This document shows positions 30,815 to 36,516 of a stretch of 36,516 nt of DNA, piece after piece; position 1 is the stretch's first letter, and every line of letters starts with the position of its first letter. This DNA comes from Candidatus Burarchaeum sp. GTDB taxonomy: Archaea; Micrarchaeota; Micrarchaeia; Burarchaeales; Burarchaeaceae. The position numbers and the translations under genes are program-made. The notes under the pieces are model-generated. The model was given only the letters and a program-made list of their open reading frames with translations. It searched no databases and had not been told where the DNA came from. The stretch covers positions 1 through 36,516 of the forward strand of contig NZ_JAUSNF010000015.1 of assembly GCF_030646255.1 (NCBI RefSeq), given 5' to 3'.

Positions 30815-31993
30815 ATGAACTTCAGAAAACTCGCAGTCATTGCGCCTGTGCTGGTCCTGCTAGTGCTGGCTGGCTGCCTCGGCTTCGTACAGCGCGACGC
30901 TGGAACTGGCGAGTGCATAGGCACATGCCCATTCGGCACGCACCAGCCCTCCCCAACCACCTGCGCCTGCGTGCCTGACCAATGGTCTGGCGACTGGGTC
31001 GTACTTTCAGCCCTTCTTCTCCTCACCCTAATCTTCCTAATTTCAATATTCTACATGCTGGCAACTGCGCTTGAGATGCCTTATCTGCAGATGCAAATCA
31101 AGGATGAATATGCTCAGGCAATAGTTTCGCTAATTTTCCTGGTAGCCCTGGCATCTATGCTTTGGAGCATCAACAACGTGCTGCTGCCCGGGCTTGCAGG
31201 AACCTTCGGGCTTACTCTTACAGACGTACCTGGCGGTTCGCACATGGAGGCCGCATTCGATCCTATCAGCGGCGTAATGGATCCCATGGCATTTGCAAAA
31301 GAATATACTCAGGACATCACCGACGCGCTTAGCCATTTCACTGCAGACCTGGAGGGCATAGCTCTCGAAGTGGGCGCGGCGAGCTCAGTCTCAACCTATT
31401 GCCAGATTCTCGGCGGCGTGCTGGGCTTCTCTATAGTCCCATGCAGTTACCTCAACTCAACCATGGGCACGCTGGGCCTGCTCCTCAACGCACTCTACGC
31501 CGCCTCCATTGCAATGTGGGCGCAGGCAATGCTGCTCAAGCTGGCCGGCACTTTCATGATCCTGCTCCTGCCTCTCGGAGTCCTATTGCGGAGCCTGCGC
31601 TTCACGCGCTCAGCAGGCGGCGCACTCATAGCAATCGCAGTCGGCTTCTACCTAATCTATCCCTTCATGGTCATAGCCGACTATTCTTTCATAAAATCTG
31701 ACGTGTTCATGCCCGATTCCGCAACTGCAAAATACGGTTATACGCACGTGTATGACACGGCAATCAAAGAGCTTTCAGTCAATCACGATCTCGGCGCATG
31801 CACGGGTGACGGGGACTACATCTCCATGCTTACCAACCGCGAGGCGTTCATCGAGCCCATGGCCTACTGGATAATCATAGTTTCCATACTCCTGCCAGTC
31901 ATGAACCTCCTGGTCACGCTGACATTCATACGATGGTTTGCCTCTGCGATAGGGAGCGAGATTGAAGTGGGGCAGCTTGCGAGGGTGGCATGA
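30815..31993 (+). CDS. Polytopic membrane protein with lipobox, paralogue D of six
   Basis: 392 residues from ATG 30815, directly after the TGA of paralogue C. Begins MNFRKLAVIAPVLVLLVLAG with a classical lipobox LAGC, then a short Cys-rich external stretch (ECIGTCPFG, TTCACVPDQW) before the first family helix. Shared blocks: FLISIFYMLATALEMPYLQM and KDEYAQAIVSL; LLPLGVLLRSLRFTRSAGGA + LIAIAVGFYLIYPFMVIA (about 250-287); and the C-terminal VTLTFIRWFASAIGSEIEVG. It has six or seven membrane segments. The leader is almost the same as that of the last gene of the array (MNFRLLAPAFLV...IAGC), so those two share their N-terminal targeting region. Confidence 0.75.
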   Translation: MNFRKLAVIAPVLVLLVLAGCLGFVQRDAGTGECIGTCPFGTHQPSPTTCACVPDQWSGDWVVLSALLLLTLIFLISIFYMLATALEMPYLQMQIKDEYAQAIVSLIFLVALASMLWSINNVLLPGLAGTFGLTLTDVPGGSHMEAAFDPISGVMDPMAFAKEYTQDITDALSHFTADLEGIALEVGAASSVSTYCQILGGVLGFSIVPCSYLNSTMGTLGLLLNALYAASIAMWAQAMLLKLAGTFMILLLPLGVLLRSLRFTRSAGGALIAIAVGFYLIYPFMVIADYSFIKSDVFMPDSATAKYGYTHVYDTAIKELSVNHDLGACTGDGDYISMLTNREAFIEPMAYWIIIVSILLPVMNLLVTLTFIRWFASAIGSEIEVGQLARVA

Positions 31994-32967
31994 TGGCGTA
32001 TTGTACCCTGGGCATCACTGGCGTGTCGGGCCTCATCGGACTAAGCGTCATGCTCTCCATATTCGTAATCTCGCTAATCTTCATGCTGGGCAGGGCCATG
32101 CGCTCTTCGACAATTGAGGCGTGGGTGAAGCTCGAGCTCTACCAGGTGCTGGCCACCATACTTTTCGTATCTGGCTCGATGTTTTTCATCGGCATATTCT
32201 GCAGCGTAGATGTCACTTTCTTCTCCGATTACATAAATCTCGGCGTCGTAGACCCTGCCCTAATAGACCCCGCAATGTTCCCGGTCAATGCCAACATGTT
32301 CGATGCCAGCAGCGACTATCTTGTGTGGCTGCAGAACAATATTTATGGCTCAAGCACGCAACCGGGCTTCTACTTGCAAGTGAAAAGCGTCCTCATGAAG
32401 TGGGAGGTGCAGGCCTCGAAGAGCGAATTCAACTGCCCCGGGGAATTCTGCCTCATGATGCCTAACGGCTGGAGCATAGACCCTGGCACAGGGTTCTACA
32501 CAAAACTGAATGCTGGCTATGCCGCACTGCAGGCACTTATAATTTCGATGCTCTCAGTCTCCTCCTTGCGTTTCATGCTTGAATATGCCTCGGCAGGCGC
32601 GCTCCTGATACTCTTCCCAATAGGCGCCTTCTTCAGGTCAATACCCTACATGCGCGGCTTCGGCGGCGCGCTCATGGCCCTTGCGCTCACGCTCTATCTT
32701 GCCCTTCCCTTCATCCTATTTGTAAATGCGCTCGTTGCCTATCCGGTGATTACCGGAACTCCGAACCTATTCGCGCCGCCATCGACTTGTTCGTCGGACG
32801 GCTCTGGCGCATGCATCGTGCCCATAGCCCAGCAGGCTGCCAGCGCCTCATTTGTCACCGTTTTCCTGCCTGCCCTTGACTTTATATTGCTGGCAGCAAT
32901 AGGAAGAGACTTAGCCCGCCTCTTCGGCAGCGAGCTTGACCTTACAGGATTATCGCAGTTGGTATGA
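31990..32967 (+). CDS. Polytopic membrane protein, paralogue E of six
   Basis: 325 residues; the ATG at 31990 overlaps the TGA of paralogue D (ATGA), and a second ATG follows at once. No lipobox; the first helix starts near residue 15. Shared blocks: FVISLIFMLGRAMRSSTIEA with WVKLELYQVLATILF; ILFPIGAFFRSIPYMRGFGG + ALMALALTLYLALPFILFVN (about 208-247), where FTR is replaced by YMR; and the C-terminal IGRDLARLFGSELDLTGLSQ. Cys in the loops (SVDV region, NCPGEFC, STCSSDGSGAC) suggest disulfides in external loops. The next gene begins 11 bases after the stop. Confidence 0.75.
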   Translation: MMAYCTLGITGVSGLIGLSVMLSIFVISLIFMLGRAMRSSTIEAWVKLELYQVLATILFVSGSMFFIGIFCSVDVTFFSDYINLGVVDPALIDPAMFPVNANMFDASSDYLVWLQNNIYGSSTQPGFYLQVKSVLMKWEVQASKSEFNCPGEFCLMMPNGWSIDPGTGFYTKLNAGYAALQALIISMLSVSSLRFMLEYASAGALLILFPIGAFFRSIPYMRGFGGALMALALTLYLALPFILFVNALVAYPVITGTPNLFAPPSTCSSDGSGACIVPIAQQAASASFVTVFLPALDFILLAAIGRDLARLFGSELDLTGLSQLV

Positions 32968-32977
32968 TGGTGTAAAA

Positions 32978-34048
32978 ATGGTTCCGGAACTCGATAAATT
33001 GACAGACGTCTGGACCAACCCCGTGCAAGGGCTCGGAGCCTCGGGCATGCAGTTTGCCCTCACAATAGTCCTGACGATAATTTTCATCATCGCAATTCTT
33101 TACATGCTTTCAGCCGCGCTGCGCAACGAGCGGCTGAAGCGCTGGCTAGCCGGCGAGCTCATGCAGGCCTTTGCCTCAGCACTCATGATTATAGGCCTAG
33201 TGGTTTTCGCACTCTTCATTACGCAGGTATTCTATGGCTTCTATTATAACCCGGTTTCTGGGGGCTTCCCCGGCATTTCCTGCAATTCTGCCGACTCCAG
33301 CTGGTCTGCAACGGGTTTTGGAATAGTGGATCCGGCAAATCCCACCTTCATAATCAAAAGTCCGCTCGACTACTTCAGGTGCAAGTTCACCACCATAGAC
33401 ATGCAGTTCAGCAATCTCTACGCCGATACTGTTAGCCTGGACCTGCACGTGGAGCGCGCGGAATGGTCATGCTGGATTTTCTTCGGCACTGAAATCATGT
33501 GCGGCTGGGACCTGCACCCTCTGGCGCAGAGCCTTCATGCGCTAGCATACAAGATTGTGCAGTATAGGATAGGCGTGAACGCTGCGCTCGTGCTGGCTGA
33601 TTACGTTCAGCAATGGTTCCTGCCAATATTCCTGCCAATAGGCATCCTGCTGCGCGCCATACCCTTCACGCGGGGCGCCGGCGGCCTGATAATCGCAACA
33701 GTGCTCGGCTTCTACTTCATCTTCCCGATAGTCTTCATGTTCGGCGACCTGCTGCTGAGCAGCCAGCTCGAAAAGCCAGACCTGAGCTTCATCGACCCGA
33801 ATGCCAATGAGTGCGTCTACTCAGACCTCTCGGGTGCAATGGGCGTATATGTTGCCGACGCTGCCATAGCTGCTCAGGCCCAGCTCACAATCTCAACCAT
33901 CCGCTCTCTCCTTACCGCGCTCATAATGGAAATAGTTCTCGCGCCCCTGCTGGCGCTGGCCGCAACAGTGATGTTTATACGTGCCTTCTCACCCATATTC
34001 GGCTCGGACAGCTCGATGGTAATGTATGGAATTTCGAAGATGATTTGA
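32978..34048 (+). CDS. Polytopic membrane protein, paralogue F of six
   Basis: 356 residues from ATG 32978, chosen over an upstream in-frame start because GATGGTG lies immediately before it and after the stop of paralogue E. Shared blocks: FIIAILYMLSAALRNERLKR with WLAGELMQAFASALM; IFLPIGILLRAIPFTRGAGG + LIIATVLGFYFIFPIVFMFG (about 215-256), the best consensus copy of the central motif; and the C-terminal FIRAFSPIFGSDSSMVMYGI. The external segment between hairpin and core has Cys in FRCKF, SCWIFFG and IMCGWD. It is the last polytopic member; a lipoprotein gene follows nine bases later. Confidence 0.75.
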   Translation: MVPELDKLTDVWTNPVQGLGASGMQFALTIVLTIIFIIAILYMLSAALRNERLKRWLAGELMQAFASALMIIGLVVFALFITQVFYGFYYNPVSGGFPGISCNSADSSWSATGFGIVDPANPTFIIKSPLDYFRCKFTTIDMQFSNLYADTVSLDLHVERAEWSCWIFFGTEIMCGWDLHPLAQSLHALAYKIVQYRIGVNAALVLADYVQQWFLPIFLPIGILLRAIPFTRGAGGLIIATVLGFYFIFPIVFMFGDLLLSSQLEKPDLSFIDPNANECVYSDLSGAMGVYVADAAIAAQAQLTISTIRSLLTALIMEIVLAPLLALAATVMFIRAFSPIFGSDSSMVMYGISKMI

Positions 34049-34057
34049 GGTGATGCG

Positions 34058-36516
34058 TTGAACTTCCGCTTGCTTGCCCCCGCATTCCTCGTGCTTGCCC
34101 TGTTCATAGCAGGCTGCCCCTCGCTCCAGCCGGTTACTTTTGCAAACACAGATGCCACTGACAGCTACATCGCGCCCTCGGACTGCGCCTCGTGCGCCTG
34201 CCTCGTGTGCCAGCGGCCCGAACTGACAGATCCCGCCGCAATCGATGACATCTCCGCGCCCACGGGCATAAGCAAGGACTATTTGGCAAAGAGCGGCGGC
34301 GGGCTCGCAGGCAGCCGCTGCTGGTTCCAGACCTGCGGTGCAAAGCTCGAGCAGCAGATAAAGGAAGACCGCAGCCTCTATCAGGTGCCGTTCAAGATAA
34401 GTGCGGGGCAGGACGTCGGACCTATTAACGGATACATACAGGGGCTTTCAAGCTGGCAGTTCAGGCAGGCTGCGAAATACTGCCCGATGACTGACAAGTG
34501 GTGCGGCTTTGCGGCGCCGGGCACCAAGGACAGGTGGCAGAATGTCCTGCGCTCCTACGGCTTTGACGCCTTCCTCCAGATGCAGTGCAACTCTCCCGAC
34601 CCTCCCCGGCTATGCAATTACGGCACAGGCTCGGATGATTTTGTAACCTGGAGCGAGGATCCTGTAAAATCCGCAAGCCCTACAATACCGCAGTTCGAGT
34701 GGATGTCTGACAGCACGTACGTTACCTCTCCAGACGACAATGCCTATGTAGCGGACCATTCGGCCCAGGGATATCCTTTTCCCATGTTTGACAATGGCGT
34801 CGACAGCGCCTTTGCAGGTAAAGTCCTTCCCAAAACCTCAGACCTCCTCTGCCTCTTCCAAGGCCCCTATGACATCATGACTGCCTCAGGTTCCAAATAC
34901 TACGGCGCGCCTTCGCAGCTATTCTGCGCCTCTGGAAACTGCAACAAGGTACGGACGTATGAAAGCTACTGTCGTAAGGACGAGGGTGCGCCAGGCCTAG
35001 ACTATTCTGTAACAGACCCGGACAACCCACAAGACTACCTGCCGATTGACAGCACAGATTGCAGGTGCAGGACCGTGCGGTTCTATAATGAGGAAAATGC
35101 ACTCAATTATCCATCTGCACTTATTGCAGCCGGAGGAGCAATAGGCTTTACCAACGGGCATCTTCCTGATGGCACTGCAAAAGACATTCTGCCGGGCGGC
35201 AGCCAGCAATGGTGCCGTGCCTATCCTGCTAATCTTGCGAACCCTCAACTGACCGGCCTTTTCTATCCTGATTCGGGCATAATCCAGGATGGCGACAAAA
35301 TATTCATCTGGAATTCGCTGGGCATGGCCTCAGGCACCGAGGCGACGGATTATATGAATCCAAATACGGACACTATTGACGAACTGGTCAACGCCGATAA
35401 CTTGCCCGTATTCAAGAACTGCGCAACGGCCGCAAAGCCCATCAAAGGAGAATGCGCAGCCTACTACGAGGATTCCACTGCCCATACGATTTCCATTGTA
35501 GGCAGCTCCGCATATCTGGACGATTTAACTAATCCGGCCACTTACACCGGCAAATTCAGGTACTGCATAGATTGGGCGATAACTGAGGGGGGAGAATGCG
35601 TCATGACTGAGGATGAACGGCTCGACCTTCTGGAATATGGCTTGTGCGAGGGCTGCTTCCCAACAATGGACCTGGTGCCTATAGGCGGGACCTACTGGAG
35701 CGCAAACCTGGGTGATTTCGGCACAAACCTGGTCGAGGACATAAAAGGCGAAGAAATCTCTCCACCGGAATATGCACATAGTGGATTCCTGCAGCTCAGC
35801 ATATTGCCCGTCGTCGACACCCGTGTTTGGGCCACTGATGCCCAGGAAAGTATAGCAAAACCAACCATGGTAGATCAAGAATGGTATTCTTTCTCCGGAC
35901 GACTCTGGCGCGAAGGGGCTACGCCCGTAGTAATTGTTTTGGGCCGCAACCGCGCCGATATGGCCCCATTGATAAAACAAACAGTATTGTCCGATCCCGC
36001 TGATCCTAACAGCACCTACGGCAACTGTCCGCCATTCGTGGATCCCGACGATGGGATTACAAAACAATCCTGTCTGGTGGGCGTAGAGGACAGTTGGAAA
36101 ATAGGCACCGACTGGAACATAGGCGACCCCGTAAATCCCTGGGCATCGACCAAGGGCAATGACCCAATTCCAGCAGGCTACGGGGGCAGTGTTGACTTAT
36201 TGGTCGCCGACGTAACGCTGACGACCTGCGTAAGCGATGCGCAATTCGGCGACGTTCTTCAGGCCCTCATACGAAGGGCCAAAGACGTCCAGTCCATCCA
36301 TGCGGACAAACCCCTCGGCTGGCTTCTCTACCTGCGGTTCCTTGACAGCGGCTGCGACTATGCGACAGACAAAAGCATCGGCGCCATAGACCTGCTCGCG
36401 AATGCAGGCTACATCGGCGTGATAGCAACTTTTGCCGACCCGCCAGCCGGCGACTATTCTGCGATAAAAACTCCCTACGACGTCGCCACATTCAACACGC
36501 TCCTTCACACGCTTGC
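34058..36516 (+). CDS. Giant Cys-rich surface lipoprotein, N-terminal part (runs off right edge)
   Basis: An open frame of 819 complete codons continues past the window end. The start is TTG 34058: GAGGTGATG precedes it, no ATG or GTG in frame lies between the last stop and this codon, and the protein then begins with MNFRLLAPAFLVLALFIAGC, a clean lipobox leader like that of paralogue D. The mature part is hydrophilic and Cys-rich, with early CASCACLVCQ and later NCNK, DCRCR and GLCEGCF, plus many Asp, Gly, Tyr and Trp. No repeats, catalytic motif or second membrane helix appear within the visible portion. It belongs to the same operon as the six polytopic proteins and is probably their external partner, by analogy with lipoproteins of secretion machines (inference). 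Known domain assignment was not possible. Confidence 0.78.
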   Translation, partial: MNFRLLAPAFLVLALFIAGCPSLQPVTFANTDATDSYIAPSDCASCACLVCQRPELTDPAAIDDISAPTGISKDYLAKSGGGLAGSRCWFQTCGAKLEQQIKEDRSLYQVPFKISAGQDVGPINGYIQGLSSWQFRQAAKYCPMTDKWCGFAAPGTKDRWQNVLRSYGFDAFLQMQCNSPDPPRLCNYGTGSDDFVTWSEDPVKSASPTIPQFEWMSDSTYVTSPDDNAYVADHSAQGYPFPMFDNGVDSAFAGKVLPKTSDLLCLFQGPYDIMTASGSKYYGAPSQLFCASGNCNKVRTYESYCRKDEGAPGLDYSVTDPDNPQDYLPIDSTDCRCRTVRFYNEENALNYPSALIAAGGAIGFTNGHLPDGTAKDILPGGSQQWCRAYPANLANPQLTGLFYPDSGIIQDGDKIFIWNSLGMASGTEATDYMNPNTDTIDELVNADNLPVFKNCATAAKPIKGECAAYYEDSTAHTISIVGSSAYLDDLTNPATYTGKFRYCIDWAITEGGECVMTEDERLDLLEYGLCEGCFPTMDLVPIGGTYWSANLGDFGTNLVEDIKGEEISPPEYAHSGFLQLSILPVVDTRVWATDAQESIAKPTMVDQEWYSFSGRLWREGATPVVIVLGRNRADMAPLIKQTVLSDPADPNSTYGNCPPFVDPDDGITKQSCLVGVEDSWKIGTDWNIGDPVNPWASTKGNDPIPAGYGGSVDLLVADVTLTTCVSDAQFGDVLQALIRRAKDVQSIHADKPLGWLLYLRFLDSGCDYATDKSIGAIDLLANAGYIGVIATFADPPAGDYSAIKTPYDVATFNTLLHTL

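Noticed and set aside
26574-36516. A complete type IV secretion or conjugation system
   Set aside because: No ATPase, relaxase, coupling protein or pilin gene is found beside the array within the window; only the VirB6-like topology is supported.
1-36516. CRISPR arrays, rRNA genes, insertion sequences
   Set aside because: No regularly spaced repeats, no rRNA signatures and no transposase-like protein were found on either strand.

Overview
This window looks archaeal. Many genes have a TATA-type box about 25-30 bases before the start codon, and several of these would give leaderless transcripts. Other genes use GGTG/GAGGTGA-type ribosome binding sites. Further archaeal marks are a ribosomal protein L40e, a CDC48-type double AAA ATPase, a Dph6 diphthamide ligase, a tRNA with an intron in the anticodon loop, and pilin-like proteins with class III (QxSxE) signal peptides. 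Compact gene packing and the many DPANN-style small membrane and surface proteins suggest a DPANN-related lineage (Diapherotrites/Micrarchaeota-like). That placement is inference. No gap between genes exceeds about 160 bases.

Layout. 1-615 (-): N-terminal part of a GT-C membrane glycosyltransferase-like protein, running off the left edge. It shares a back-to-back promoter with a TatD-like nuclease and a NYN-domain RNase-like protein (667-1869, +). 1902-4876 (-): an operon of five pilin-like proteins. 5012-6967 (+): a secreted protein with Ca-binding-type repeats followed by an Asp-box propeller. 7076-14830 (+): five purine genes in order, purL (with fused PurS-like N-terminus), purQ, purF, purD, purM. 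14842-16056 (-): a possible winged-helix protein and a YdjM-like membrane protein. 16196-19025 (+): cdc48 and dph6. 19054-20085 (-): a Pro-rich single-pass membrane protein. 20194-23528 (-): an operon for S-adenosylmethionine by-product salvage (deaminase, 6-oxopurine-type phosphorylase, SAH/SIH hydrolase). Its active-site residues suggest salvage through inosine-type intermediates. 23578-26502: L40e, intron-containing tRNA-Thr, two unknown membrane/surface proteins, a DUF2666-like protein, tRNA-Pro and a GNAT acetyltransferase.

26574-36516 (+) is the most unusual region. Six consecutive genes encode divergent paralogues of one polytopic membrane protein family, followed by a Cys-rich giant lipoprotein cut by the right edge. 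All six share an N-terminal membrane hairpin, a central 'LPxGxxLRxxxFTRxxGG...IAIAxGxYxxYP' block and a C-terminal 'xxGGDxxxxGixkxI'-like end. The genes overlap or nearly touch, so they form one transcription unit. The architecture recalls tandem VirB6/TrbL arrays of type IV secretion systems, such as the multiple VirB6 copies of Rickettsiales, but no secretion ATPase lies in the window. I regard this as a candidate undescribed archaeal envelope or secretion machine.
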